DNA from: [Scytonema hofmanni] UTEX 2349
Lineage (GTDB): Bacteria > Cyanobacteriota > Cyanobacteriia > Cyanobacteriales > Nostocaceae
Assembly: GCF_000582685.1 (NCBI RefSeq)
Contig: NZ_KK073768.1
Location: forward strand, 3,357,747-3,421,746
Reading direction: 5' to 3'
DNA length: 64,000 nucleotides
A program made the position numbers and the translations under genes. Position 1 is the first letter of the stretch. Every line of letters starts with the position of its first letter. The notes under the pieces are model-generated. The model did not search any database. It had not been told where the DNA came from and saw nothing but the letters and a program-made list of their open reading frames with translations. Shown one piece after another: positions 52,835 to 62,188 of this stretch.

Positions 52835-54433
52835 CTATTTACTAGAGACACCCCACCAAGCTAGAGCGAAAGGTTGAACAGATTCGTTTACCTTTTCGCG
52901 AAACTGGACGCGGATTTTGTAATTGCCGGTAGCCGGAACAGGGCAGAAGATATGTTCTACACTATTAACTGGGCTAATGGAGGAGCAAACCACGCCTGAG
53001 TTAGAATCTGAAGCATCAGCTTTGACTAGATACAAGTCGAGATTGTTCAAACCGCGATCGCGAAAATCCTCACTGACATCATATAATCCATTTTTATTTG
53101 CATCCTCTAGCTCTACCACCCGATCCCAAGCAAGAGTAACAGCAACAAAACTGCCTTGCACTAACGGCTTTGATAAGGTATAATCCACAGATGCCCCAGA
53201 ATCCAATGTCCGATAATCCCAACCAATTGCAGGCACGGCAGCAGATGGATTCCATTGACCGGGACTAAATTGCTGGTAGGCACGAAATGCATTTAAATGA
53301 CCAGTTCCCATTTGTGGATCGAGAGCAATTTTTGGATCGCTATAAGCTTTTGAACTTAGCCAGTCGCCATTTTGTTTGTCAATTAGCGTCCGCGTCATTC
53401 CCAATCGCAAGCCATTACCAGTATCTTGAATTTTGTCTGCGGAATTTAGCAATACAGCTTTCATCACTTGATGACGGCGAGAAGCTATACTCCAGTTAGG
53501 TTGTTTTGTCCGCAGTTGTTTGTCACCAAATTCCTGTAACAACGCAACAGTACCCACTACATGAGGTGCTGCAAAACTCGTACCGGTGACTTTGTTGACT
53601 TTGCCATCTGGATTGAATAAAGGAATGTTACTCCCAGGAGCAACTAAACTAATAGAAGGACGCCCATCAACATTAAACTCCTTTCCTGCTAGCCGAGTTG
53701 CCGCTCCTTCGTTAGCAGCAGCTAAATTGGAAACATCAACTTTATTAAAAATGTTTCCTCTGCGTGAAGAAAAAGCGACGTTGATTGCATTAAAATTGTC
53801 TGTAGGAATAGGAATGCCCCCTTTGCCTTGGTTGCCAGCGATCGCATACACAACATCATGAACTCGACTAGACCAGTCAATACATAATGTTAGTAAAGCG
53901 TTACCGTCTAAAGTCGCTTCCGGTCGGGGATCGCGGGTCAGAGGTTCACCAAAACTAAAGTTAATCACACGGACATCACCACTATTTTGCATGGCTATGT
54001 GCTGCGCTGATAAACACTCTTCTGGCTGACCCATGTTTTTTGTAGAACCCACCGCAGATGAATACAGCCGCGCTCCTGGAGCTATTCCTGGTAAGGCTTT
54101 GTCTCGACTAACTATCACACCAGCCACATTGTAAGCGTGGGGGTCAACACCACTATTTGATTTAGCCGGTCCATTGCGTAAAAATACTCCTGCTAAGGAT
54201 ACTACTGTATTTTTAGACACTGCTTTATCCCAGCCAAACTTTCCCGGACGCCCAATTTCCACCTGACCAATCGCAATTTTGCGACCAGTTAAGTTATATG
54301 GAGCTTTTTGTAATCTCAGAGCATCAATACCGTTAGTGCCGATGGAAGTAACTATAGCAGCTAGTGCCGGCGCACCAAAACAAGAAGCACTCAATCCCCA
54401 AATTATCCAGCTAAGTTTTTTGACCATTGCCAA
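52835..54433 (-). CDS. S8 (subtilase) family serine peptidase, exported
   Basis: A 532-residue protein with a signal peptide (residues 1-25, ending PALAA). The subtilase core has GVDPHAYNVAGVI (His), INFSFGEP, VVYAIAGNQGKGGIP (oxyanion Asn) and TGTSFAAPHVVGTVALLQEF (Ser). The first motif, usually D[ST]G, reads IAIGQVEIGRPGKFG, so the canonical catalytic Asp context is missing. The C-terminal domain (from about 395) is beta-rich and contains DLYLVKADASDSN, a PPC/P-like module. Likely a periplasmic or secreted protease, possibly of altered activity. Confidence 0.9.
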   Translation of the reverse strand: MAMVKKLSWIIWGLSASCFGAPALAAIVTSIGTNGIDALRLQKAPYNLTGRKIAIGQVEIGRPGKFGWDKAVSKNTVVSLAGVFLRNGPAKSNSGVDPHAYNVAGVIVSRDKALPGIAPGARLYSSAVGSTKNMGQPEECLSAQHIAMQNSGDVRVINFSFGEPLTRDPRPEATLDGNALLTLCIDWSSRVHDVVYAIAGNQGKGGIPIPTDNFNAINVAFSSRRGNIFNKVDVSNLAAANEGAATRLAGKEFNVDGRPSISLVAPGSNIPLFNPDGKVNKVTGTSFAAPHVVGTVALLQEFGDKQLRTKQPNWSIASRRHQVMKAVLLNSADKIQDTGNGLRLGMTRTLIDKQNGDWLSSKAYSDPKIALDPQMGTGHLNAFRAYQQFSPGQWNPSAAVPAIGWDYRTLDSGASVDYTLSKPLVQGSFVAVTLAWDRVVELEDANKNGLYDVSEDFRDRGLNNLDLYLVKADASDSNSGVVCSSISPVNSVEHIFCPVPATGNYKIRVQFREKVNESVQPFALAWWGVSSK

Positions 54434-54454
54434 TTATTAGTTGTTATTTGTTAT

Positions 54455-54600
54455 TTATTAGTTGATGGGCATGGGGCATTGGGCATTGGGCATTGGGTAT
54501 GGGGCATTGGGTATGGGGAATAGGTAATAAAACGAAATTATCTCCTTGTCCCCTTGTCCCCTTGTCTCCTTGTCTCCCACTCTCCCATCAAATCTATGAG
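54455..54600. repeat. GGGCATT and TTGTCCCC minisatellites upstream of rpe
   Basis: GGGCATTGGGCATTGGGTAT-type units (54468-54520) then TTGTCCCCTTGTCTCC-type units (54543-54590). They lie just before the rpe leader. Confidence 0.8.
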
Positions 54601-54660
54601 CGCTGGGTCAAGATTTTGTTACAATGCCTACAGACGAGGACGCTTAATAAGCCACTAGCC

Positions 54661-55368
54661 ATGACCCAAAACCTATCTAAAAAGCCCATTGTAATTGCTC
54701 CATCTATCTTATCAGCCGATTTTAGCCGTCTAGGAGACGAAATTCGCGCCGTAGACGCCGCTGGAGCAGATTGGATTCATGTTGATGTAATGGACGGTCG
54801 TTTTGTACCTAATATTACGATAGGTCCTCTGGTTGTGGAGGCGATTCGCCCGGTGACGACAAAGCCTCTGGATGTCCACTTGATGATTGTGGAACCAGAA
54901 AAGTATGTTGAAGACTTTGCCAAAGCTGGGGCAGATCACATCTACGTTCATGCAGAACATAATGCTTCCCCTCACCTGCACCGTACTTTAGGTCAAATCA
55001 AAGAGCTTGGTAAGAAAGCTGGTGTTGTACTCAATCCTGGTAGCCCTCTAGAGCTAATTGAATATTGTTTGGAACTGTGCGATTTAGTGCTAATTATGAG
55101 TGTTAACCCAGGCTTTGGCGGTCAAAGCTTCATTCCTGGAGTCGTACCGAAAATCCGCAAGCTGCGCTCGATGTGCGATGAACGCGGTTTAGACCCTTGG
55201 ATTGAAGTAGATGGTGGACTGAAAGCTAATAATACTTGGCAGGTTTTGGAAGCTGGAGCAAATGCGATCGTTGCTGGTTCAGCTGTGTTTAACGCTCCTG
55301 ATTATGCTGAAGCTATTAAAGCTATTCGCAACAGTAAGCGTCCTTCGCCAGAACTAGCAAAAGTCTAG
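54661..55368 (+). CDS. rpe: Ribulose-phosphate 3-epimerase
   Basis: A 235-residue (normal length) Calvin-cycle/pentose-phosphate enzyme interconverting ribulose-5-P and xylulose-5-P. ATG 54661 gives MTQNLSKKPIVIAPSILSAD; the frame is open upstream only through minisatellite DNA. Conserved blocks: DWIHVDVMDGRFVPNITIGP, LDVHLMIVEPEKYVEDFAKA, VNPGFGGQSFIP and VDGGLKANNTW. A terminator follows. Confidence 0.97.
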   Translation: MTQNLSKKPIVIAPSILSADFSRLGDEIRAVDAAGADWIHVDVMDGRFVPNITIGPLVVEAIRPVTTKPLDVHLMIVEPEKYVEDFAKAGADHIYVHAEHNASPHLHRTLGQIKELGKKAGVVLNPGSPLELIEYCLELCDLVLIMSVNPGFGGQSFIPGVVPKIRKLRSMCDERGLDPWIEVDGGLKANNTWQVLEAGANAIVAGSAVFNAPDYAEAIKAIRNSKRPSPELAKV

Positions 55369-55384
55369 TTTTATAGGTTCTTCT

Positions 55385-55415
55385 AAAGGCGTGTTGAAAT
55401 TTCAGCACGCCTTTT
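55385..55415 (+). terminator. Rho-independent terminator after rpe
   Basis: AAAGGCGTGTTGAAA pairs with TTTCAGCACGCCTTT, followed by TT; the hairpin lies 16 bases after the stop codon. Confidence 0.85.
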
Positions 55416-55429
55416 TGATTTAATGTAAA

Positions 55430-55458
55430 GTAAAGACGTTCCGGCGGAACGTCTCTAC
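55430..55458. repeat. Extended GTAAAGACGTTCC palindrome
   Basis: Core CCGGCGG. The flank GTTTTTATTACTGTTAATTA then AACGGACATGATATTAT matches the extended unit. Confidence 0.9.
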
Positions 55459-55512
55459 GATGGTAGGTAGGTTTTTATTACTGTTAATTAAACGGACATG
55501 ATATTATTTCCC

Positions 55513-56379
55513 TCAAAACCGCAAAATCTGTTCAATCATGCGATTCGCTTGCGAAGCATAACCGCCGCCAAATAAATTAAAATGATTGAGAATATGATAT
55601 AGGTTATAAATAGTCTTTCTTTGTTCGTAACCTGCATCTAAAGCAAAGACTTCGTTGTAAGCATTGTAAAACGCTGCTGGAAACCCACCAAAAAGTTCCG
55701 TCATGGCAATATCAACTTCGCGATCGCCAAAATAAGTTGCTGGATCGAAAATCACCGGTTCTCCTGACACAGTACACCCAGCATTCCCCCCCCACAAATC
55801 ACCATGCACTAAGGAAGCTTGCGGTTGGTGTGATAATAACTCAGGTATAGCTGCTAGTAATTTTTCTTGTTGGGGAAAATTGCCACCGCGCCGGATTGCG
55901 AGTTTAAATTGATACAAAAGTCGATGTTGAGCATAAAATTCTACCCAGTCTGCCGTCCAAGTATTAATTTGCGGCGTGGAACCGATGGTATTATTAATTT
56001 TCCAGCCCATACCTTGACTGCTAGTGTAGCAATGCATGGCAGCTAACTTGCGTCCCATCTCTTCCCAAGCAGAATTGCTATTACCTTTATCCATTTCCAG
56101 CCACTCCAAAACGATGTAGCTGGAATTATCTGCTATTCCCCAGCAAATTGGTTTGGGGACGCGTATGCTATTTGATTGCAGCATTTCTTGCAAACCCAGC
56201 GCTTCAGCTTCAAACATGGCAATTTGCGCTGCTTGGTTTAGCTTAACAAAGTAAGTGCGTTCGCCACTACTGACAGCATAACCTTGGTTGATGCATCCAC
56301 CACTAAGCGATCGCCTATTCTGGTTCTCAAATTTTTCGCCAGTCACCTGGCTAATATCAGCATCAATTTTAGTCCACAT
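55513..56379 (-). CDS. Fructosamine kinase family protein
   Basis: About 288 residues started at the ATG giving MWTKIDADISQVTGEKFENQ (56379); the open frame extends upstream only into low-complexity (Pro/Leu/Phe) minisatellite sequence. The kinase fold has TYFVKLNQAAQIAMFEAEAL, YIVLEWLEMD, SLVHGDLWGGNAG (catalytic loop) and VIFDPATYFGDREVDIAMTE. Members phosphorylate ketosamines or ribulosamines on glycated proteins (protein repair). Minus strand, downstream of the M16 peptidase gene. Confidence 0.92.
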   Translation of the reverse strand: MWTKIDADISQVTGEKFENQNRRSLSGGCINQGYAVSSGERTYFVKLNQAAQIAMFEAEALGLQEMLQSNSIRVPKPICWGIADNSSYIVLEWLEMDKGNSNSAWEEMGRKLAAMHCYTSSQGMGWKINNTIGSTPQINTWTADWVEFYAQHRLLYQFKLAIRRGGNFPQQEKLLAAIPELLSHQPQASLVHGDLWGGNAGCTVSGEPVIFDPATYFGDREVDIAMTELFGGFPAAFYNAYNEVFALDAGYEQRKTIYNLYHILNHFNLFGGGYASQANRMIEQILRF

Positions 56380-56599
56380 TGTTTGATTGGGGAATGGAGT
56401 GGGAGACAAGGGGGACAAGGGGGGATTTAAAGAGGGGAAAAGGGTAAAGGGTAAAGGGTAAAGGTATAGAAATAAAGAGTTATTTAAATCACTCATGATA
56501 TTTTTTTCCCCCTTTCCCAATCATAGGCAGTTGCTACAACGCGGGGAACCCGCGCAACGCACTGCCTCCCCTTTCCCCCTCCTCAGATTGCCCCATGCC

Positions 56600-57874
56600 C
56601 TAAGCTGGTTTCATGACAACGACACCGTAAGCATCTGGGGAAAGATACTTTTGGGAAGCTTGCATTAAATCGGTTGCATTTTGTGCCTGAATGTGATTTG
56701 GATAATCAAAGGCTGGTTCTAAGTCTCCTACCATAGATTGATAGTAACCGTACAAACCAGCGCGATCGCTTGGTGTTTCGTTCCCAAAAATAAACCTGTT
56801 AGCGACACGCTTTCGCACGCGCTCAATTTCTGATTCGGCGATGATTTCTGTTTGTAGCCTGCTAATATGTTGAGCGATCGCACTTTCCACGGCTGGCAAA
56901 TTTTCTACAGCACAATGGACGGAAATATAAAAAGTCCCCTGTAACCGATGGGTCATATTACTCACAGAAACCGAAGAAACCAATCCTCTTTCTTCGCGCA
57001 AATCTCGCACTAGCCTTGATGTGCGTCCATGTCCTAAAATTCCCGCTAAAACATCCAGCGCGTAAGTTTCATTTAACTTAATTAACCCCGGAACTCGCCA
57101 AATCATCACCAAACGTGCTTGAGTTAGACTTTCATCCACATATTCTTGGCGGACAATTTCTGTAAATGGTAATTCTTGAGTAATTTCTAAATGCTGTTCG
57201 GGGGGGGTTATCCTGCCTTTTGCGGTAAATCCCCCGGCGACAATTTCAATTAATTCTTCTACTGGCAAATTACCTACAACCGCAGCTGTCATTGACTGTG
57301 GTTGATACCACATAGCGTGAAAATCCCGCATTTGCTGCGCTTTTAGTTGAGAAATCACTGTTTCTGGTCCCAATACCGAACGCCGATAAGGTAGCTTATC
57401 AAAAGCCGTTTCCATCGCTCGTTGAAAGGTGCGCCGGCGAGGATTATCATCACTACGGCGAATTTCTTCTAAAACTACCAATCGCTCTCTTTCAAAAGCT
57501 TCGTCAGGAATACTGGCATTAGTTACTATATCAATTTGTAGTGGGGCTAGATCCGCAAAATCTTTGGGAGCAGTTGTCACATAGTAATGAGTATAATCTT
57601 GGCTGGTGGCAGCATTAGTAACAGCACCACGCTCTTCAATTTGACGTTCAAACTCGCCGCTACTTAGTCGCTCACTGCCTTTAAAAATCATATGCTCTAA
57701 AAAGTGAGCCATGCCGTTAATTGCATCTGATTCTACGGCTGAACCGACTTTAACCCACAAATTAAGGTTAACGGCTTCAATTGGCATTTGCTCTGCTACT
57801 ATTGTCAACCCGTTGGGCAAGATGTGCAGCTTTGGGGCATTGAGACGAGGAAAATTCAGCAGGGTTGAAGTCAT
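56600..57874 (-). CDS. M16 family zinc metallopeptidase
   Basis: A 424-residue protein with the inverted zinc motif GMAHFLEHMIFKGSERLSSG (HxxEH) near residue 57, and EEIRRSDDNPRRRTF supplying the downstream Glu. The second half is the inactive repeat typical of the processing-protease fold. No signal peptide. Resembles mitochondrial-processing-peptidase-like proteins; substrate unknown. Same strand as the kinase-like gene, 220 bp apart. Confidence 0.94.
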   Translation of the reverse strand: MTSTLLNFPRLNAPKLHILPNGLTIVAEQMPIEAVNLNLWVKVGSAVESDAINGMAHFLEHMIFKGSERLSSGEFERQIEERGAVTNAATSQDYTHYYVTTAPKDFADLAPLQIDIVTNASIPDEAFERERLVVLEEIRRSDDNPRRRTFQRAMETAFDKLPYRRSVLGPETVISQLKAQQMRDFHAMWYQPQSMTAAVVGNLPVEELIEIVAGGFTAKGRITPPEQHLEITQELPFTEIVRQEYVDESLTQARLVMIWRVPGLIKLNETYALDVLAGILGHGRTSRLVRDLREERGLVSSVSVSNMTHRLQGTFYISVHCAVENLPAVESAIAQHISRLQTEIIAESEIERVRKRVANRFIFGNETPSDRAGLYGYYQSMVGDLEPAFDYPNHIQAQNATDLMQASQKYLSPDAYGVVVMKPA

Positions 57875-58332
57875 TGGTGGTAAGGAAGTGAAAAGCTTTG
57901 TTACTTCTTCATTTTACGAGACGTGATGCTTAAAGCCTCCGTACTTCAGTCTGGGGGTATAAGGAAATTGTTGAATTCTAGGACTTATATAATCCGTGAA
58001 ATCAACACTTTTTAAGTTTTCTTTGGCACTTAATACCCGCAAAAAAAGTTTGTCATCCTTCTAAAGAAGGATTTTTCATGTTAATATAACTTAGTGAGAG
58101 TCGCAATCTCAAGAACGAGAGCGATCGCATTCATTCCCTAATACATAAATCCTGTCATTAGATAACATATAATTGATTTTCCTGTAGATTACAGTAACAT
58201 GTAATTTAGGTTTATGATAAACGTAAGTAATTTCATGTAGGAAAGTTTTTCTTTTCTTTTGCACTTTTTGCCAGATTTTTATCTGTTTTCGGTTTTCGGC
58301 TAACTTGTTAAATTCTTTAACCAACATTTGCA
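57875..58332. other. Divergent promoter region
   Basis: Between the peptidase and glycosyltransferase genes. A short string near 57928-57956 (GCTTAAAGCCTCCGTACTTC) resembles IS605-type right-end text, but no element is defined. A small hairpin AATCCTTCTT/AAGAAGGATT lies near 58053-58072. No gene. Confidence 0.45.
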
Positions 58333-59505
58333 ATGTTTGTGAACAAAATGAAGGCTAATCTGCCCTTTGTTTCAGTTATTATTCCTGCTTACAACGCTGA
58401 GGCATTTATTGGTCAGACACTAGAATCTGTCCTCTCGCAGACTTACGAAAATATTGAAGTGTTAGTAGTTGATGATGGTTCTAGAGATCGAACTGCGGAA
58501 ATTGTAGCATCTTTTGCTCAAAAAGACAGTCGTGTAATTTTATTGAAACAGCAAAATGCTGGAGTTGCCGCAGCGCGTAATTTAGCAATAGAAAAGTCGA
58601 GAGGGGAATATATTGCACCCCTGGACGCTGATGATATTTGGTATCCCTCTAAACTTGACAAACAAGTGCAATGCATATTAGAAGGAGGTTCATCTGTAGG
58701 ATTAGTTTATGCCTGGTCATTATTTATTGACGAAGATGATGTAATTATCGGACAATATGCACCTTATGATTATTTGAACATTCACAGCGTACAGGGAGAA
58801 GTTTACCCAGCTATGCTGTTTAAGAACTTTATCGGCAACGCTAGTGCGCCATTGATTCGTCGAAGTTGTTTTGATAAAATTGGTGGTTACAACTGCGAAC
58901 TTAAACAGCAAAATGCTCAAGGTTGCGAAGATTGGGATATCTACTTAAAAATTGCAGAATCTTATCAGTTTCGGGTTGTGCCTGAGTTTTTGATTGGTTA
59001 TCGTCAAGTAAGTGTCAGTATGTCTAACAGTTGTAAGACAATGGCAAAGTCTTACAATCTAGTTATGGCAGATTTCCAAAAACGACATCCGGAAATTCCT
59101 AGTTATATATATACTTGGTCTGCCAGTGCTTTTTACGTCTACCTTTCATGGAAAAGCAGAGCTTGCGGGGATTATTTGACTACTTTAGGATGGATATATA
59201 ATGCTGTCAAACTAGATTATAGTCCGCTTTTGTTAAGACCAATTTATCAATGCATTATCGAATGTATTTTAAAAATCACATTTAAACCGATAACGTCTTT
59301 GATTTGGTCAGATCATCACTGTTGGTTGCAATTCTTAGAAAAATTTCAAATTGTCCGGAAAGTATCTGTTAATCCCAATATTACAGTTACTGAGATTCAG
59401 AGACAAATGTATAAACCATACCAATACCCCACCAAACCTTACGCAAGAATTATGGGACAAAGATGGTTGCAAGTGTTACAGCTTTGCCAGACGATATATG
59501 ACTGA
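58333..59505 (+). CDS. Glycosyltransferase family 2
   Basis: A 390-residue protein; a start 15 bases later (MKANLPFVSVIIPAYN) is also plausible. The GT-A fold has VSVIIPAYNAEAFIGQTLES, VLVVDDGSRDRTAEIVASF, AGVAAARNLAIEKSRGEYIA and PLDADDIWYPSKLDKQVQ (DxD metal site). The C-terminal 170 residues include a hydrophobic stretch (LLLRPIYQCIIECILKI) that may dock at the membrane. Likely involved in exopolysaccharide or cell-envelope sugars; the acceptor is unknown. No sugar genes neighbour it. Confidence 0.94.
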   Translation: MFVNKMKANLPFVSVIIPAYNAEAFIGQTLESVLSQTYENIEVLVVDDGSRDRTAEIVASFAQKDSRVILLKQQNAGVAAARNLAIEKSRGEYIAPLDADDIWYPSKLDKQVQCILEGGSSVGLVYAWSLFIDEDDVIIGQYAPYDYLNIHSVQGEVYPAMLFKNFIGNASAPLIRRSCFDKIGGYNCELKQQNAQGCEDWDIYLKIAESYQFRVVPEFLIGYRQVSVSMSNSCKTMAKSYNLVMADFQKRHPEIPSYIYTWSASAFYVYLSWKSRACGDYLTTLGWIYNAVKLDYSPLLLRPIYQCIIECILKITFKPITSLIWSDHHCWLQFLEKFQIVRKVSVNPNITVTEIQRQMYKPYQYPTKPYARIMGQRWLQVLQLCQTIYD

Positions 59506-59540
59506 CATCGATAGAATAGAATTACTAGGAGGCAATCGTG

Positions 59541-59786
59541 ATGTCACAAACCAATGCGATCGACAGTATTAACTCACTGCTCTCGAAGCTCCCTGAAGCA
59601 CTCCAAGTCGAGGCATTGCACTATATTGAATACCTCGCCTCCCGCAGCACGAATCGACCCTTACCAGAAGTTCTCGAACCCCCAGCCCTAACCCAAAAGC
59701 GAAACGGCTTCGGCATTCTCAAAGGCAAAGTCACGATCGCCGATGACTTTGATGACCCGCTAGAAGAATTTGCCGATTACCAATAA
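59541..59786 (+). CDS. VapB-type antitoxin (DUF2281-like)
   Basis: I chose ATG 59541, with AGGAGG 8 bases upstream; GTG 59538 is in frame too. About 81 residues: AIDSINSLLSKLPEALQVEA then LHYIEYLA (helical DUF2281-like part), followed by an extended GFGILKGKVTIADDFDDPLE, which usually wraps the toxin. It ends 3 bases before the PIN toxin gene. Confidence 0.85.
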   Translation: MSQTNAIDSINSLLSKLPEALQVEALHYIEYLASRSTNRPLPEVLEPPALTQKRNGFGILKGKVTIADDFDDPLEEFADYQ

Positions 59787-59789
59787 TTT

Positions 59790-60182
59790 ATGAACCTTCT
59801 GATCGATACTCACATTCTGATTTGGTATATTGCAGGACATCCCAAACTGAACAAAACCATGACTACTCTCCTAGAAGATACTGAGAACAACCTCTTTATG
59901 AGTGTTGCCAGCCTCTGGGAAATTGCGATTAAAATCGGCAAAGGTAAGCTGAATCTAGGCATTGAATTTCATGAATTGGAAATGATTTTAAATCAACTCA
60001 ATATCCAAATTATTCCCATTCTATTTAGCGATCTCAATATTCATCTCACATTGCCGTCTCACCATTCTGATCCGTTCGACAGAATCATCATTTCCCAATC
60101 GATTAACCAAAATTTAATTCTCATGAGTGCCGATTCAGAATTTAGTGCCTATCCGATACAGAATATCTGGTCAGAGCTTTGA
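59790..60182 (+). CDS. vapC: PIN-domain toxin (VapC-like ribonuclease)
   Basis: A 130-residue PIN protein with the acidic residues in place: MNLLIDTHILIWYIAG (Asp6), VASLWEIAIKIGKGKL (Glu near 43) and HHSDPFDRIIISQS (Asp near 90 and 93), then LMSADSEF. Toxins of this kind cleave tRNA or rRNA until neutralised. Adjacent to the antitoxin gene, completing a type II pair. Confidence 0.93.
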   Translation: MNLLIDTHILIWYIAGHPKLNKTMTTLLEDTENNLFMSVASLWEIAIKIGKGKLNLGIEFHELEMILNQLNIQIIPILFSDLNIHLTLPSHHSDPFDRIIISQSINQNLILMSADSEFSAYPIQNIWSEL

Positions 60183-60306
60183 TCCTTCCAGGCACTGCGT
60201 TGGAATGCGATCGCGGTTCGCTGGCTAAACTGGGTGAGCTATGATGTATTTTCCAGGTAGTATTGAAATGCAACTTCAAAGTCAAGCAAAAATTGCACAC
60301 ATTATT

Positions 60307-60335
60307 GTAGAGACGTGACCGTGGAGCGTCTCTAC
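60307..60335. repeat. GTAGAGACGTGACC-type palindrome
   Basis: GTAGAGACGTGACCGTGGAG followed by CGTCTCTAC; same sub-family as the copy inside the giant membrane-protein gene (1929-1981). Confidence 0.85.
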
Positions 60336-60432
60336 GGTTGTTGCATGACACTGGTTGCGCCTCAATGCAAATTTCCTATTTTCCTCAAATAATATAAAAT
60401 TATTAATATTAAGAAATATGTCATAATTATTT

Positions 60433-61926
60433 ATGCCAAGCGATCGCGTCATCGTCATCGGTGCAGGAATCGGTGGACTCACTGCTGGGGCTTTATTAGC
60501 TCATAGAGGTTACAGCGTGTTAATTTTGGATCAAGCTCTCGTACCGGGAGGTTGTGCTTCTACCTTCAAACGCAAAGGATTTACCTTTGATGTGGGAGCA
60601 ACTCAAGTAGCGGGGTTGGAACCAGGAGGTATTCACCACCGTATTTTCTCAGAATTAGAAATCGAGCTTCCCGAAGCGACTCCTTGCGATCCCGCTTGTG
60701 CGGTGTATCTTCCTGGGGAGAAAACACCGATAAACGTTTGGCGTGATTTAGAAAAATGGCAAGAGGAACGGCAACGGCAATTTCCTGGTAGTGAACCATT
60801 CTGGCAATTAATGGCAGCTTTATTTAAAGCTAGTTGGAAATTTCAAGGACGCGATCCGGTGCTACCACCGCGTAATATTTGGGATTTGTGGCAGTTGACT
60901 AAGGCAGTCCGGTCTGGTACATTAATTACCGTGCGTTACACTTTGTTTACGGTGGGCGATGCTTTACGAGCTTATAAATTAGGAAGCGATCGCCGTTTGC
61001 GGACATTTTTGGATCTGCAATTAAAGCTGTATTCTCAGGTGAATGCAGAAGAGACAGCATTACTTTATGCAGCGACAGCATTGAGTGTATCACAACTACC
61101 GCAAGGATTGTTTCATCTTCAAGGTAGTATGCAAGTATTGAGCGATCGCTTAGTTTCAGCTTTAGAAAGAGACGGTGGTCAGTTGTTGATGCGGCATACT
61201 GTAGAACAGATCGAAGTAAAGCATAACAAAGCTGTCGCCGTCGTCATTAAAAATCAGAAAACCGGCGAAGTCTGGAGAGAATCAGCCAATCATATAGTTG
61301 CAAATGTCACCGTACAGAACTTAGTGCAACTATTAGGTGAAAAAGCTCCTCGCGGGTATAAAAAGCGAACAAAAAATCTCCCACCCGCATCCGGTGCATT
61401 TGTAGTTTATTTAGGTGTAGATGAAAGCGCGATTCCTTCAGGATGCCCGCCCCATCTACAATTTATGTATAATGCCAATGGTGAGATAGGCGAGAATAAT
61501 TCGTTATTTGTTTCCGTCAGTCATGGGGGAGATGGTCGGGCACCGGAAGGTAAAGCAACAATTATTGCTTCTTCGTTTGTCGATCCGTTACCGTGGTGGG
61601 AGACTGAGGATTATGAAGAATTAAAACAAAGATATACAGAAGAAGCGATCGCTCGTCTTTCGCAATACTTCTACCTGAAACCAGAAACGATAATTCATGT
61701 AGAAGCAGCAACACCACGCACCTTTGCTAATTATACAGCACGCGATCGCGGTATTGTCGGCGGTATTGGTCAAAGAATATCCACTTTCGGTCCCTTTGGT
61801 TTCGCCAATCGGACACCAATCAAGAATTTATGGTTAGTGGGAGACTCTACCCATCCAGGGGAAGGTACTGCTGGAGTAAGTTACTCAGCACTTACAGTAG
61901 TTAAGCAAATTGAAGCTCATACGTAG
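60433..61926 (+). CDS. crtD: Carotenoid C-3',4' desaturase (CrtD-like), FAD-dependent
   Basis: A 497-residue phytoene-desaturase-family flavoprotein. The N-terminal FAD site is VIVIGAGIGGLTAGALLAHR, then LVPGGCASTFKRKGFTFDVG; the C-terminal family signature is NLWLVGDSTHPGEGTAGVSY. The sequence resembles cyanobacterial CrtD of myxoxanthophyll synthesis more than CrtP or CrtH (memory-based). Its position has no other carotenoid genes nearby. Confidence 0.8.
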   Translation: MPSDRVIVIGAGIGGLTAGALLAHRGYSVLILDQALVPGGCASTFKRKGFTFDVGATQVAGLEPGGIHHRIFSELEIELPEATPCDPACAVYLPGEKTPINVWRDLEKWQEERQRQFPGSEPFWQLMAALFKASWKFQGRDPVLPPRNIWDLWQLTKAVRSGTLITVRYTLFTVGDALRAYKLGSDRRLRTFLDLQLKLYSQVNAEETALLYAATALSVSQLPQGLFHLQGSMQVLSDRLVSALERDGGQLLMRHTVEQIEVKHNKAVAVVIKNQKTGEVWRESANHIVANVTVQNLVQLLGEKAPRGYKKRTKNLPPASGAFVVYLGVDESAIPSGCPPHLQFMYNANGEIGENNSLFVSVSHGGDGRAPEGKATIIASSFVDPLPWWETEDYEELKQRYTEEAIARLSQYFYLKPETIIHVEAATPRTFANYTARDRGIVGGIGQRISTFGPFGFANRTPIKNLWLVGDSTHPGEGTAGVSYSALTVVKQIEAHT

Positions 61927-62188
61927 TAACCACTTCAGTGGTTAAATATAGCGCTTTAGCGCTAACCACATATAACTAAGTATTTTTCGAGTGCGTTATG
62001 TGTAACGCACCCAACTACGCATCTTTTCTGACCGATGGGTAGTAGAAGTGTTACCCAAAACCCTTTGTAGAGACGCGATTTATCGCGTCTTCCGGTCATT
62101 TCCACGCCTATGTCTATTAATCAAAATACCACAATCATCGTAGAGACGTTCCGCCGGAACGTCTCTACAAAATCCTAACCCCTACATT
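61927..62188. repeat. Repeat cluster between crtD-like and peroxidase genes
   Basis: A GTAGTAACCACTTCAGTGGT palindrome (61925-61944) and a GCGCTTTAGCGC hairpin, then GTGCGTTATG/TGTAACGCAC (61991-62010), GTAGAGACGCGATTTATCGC (62067-62091) and a GTAGAGACGTTCC palindrome (62140-62168). No gene. Confidence 0.8.

Noticed and set aside
54493..54660. N-terminal extension of rpe
   Set aside because: It translates minisatellite DNA; ATG 54661 gives the normal 235-residue enzyme.
56380..56520. N-terminal extension of the fructosamine-kinase-like gene
   Set aside because: It is low-complexity sequence from pyrimidine-rich repeats and unlike the family.
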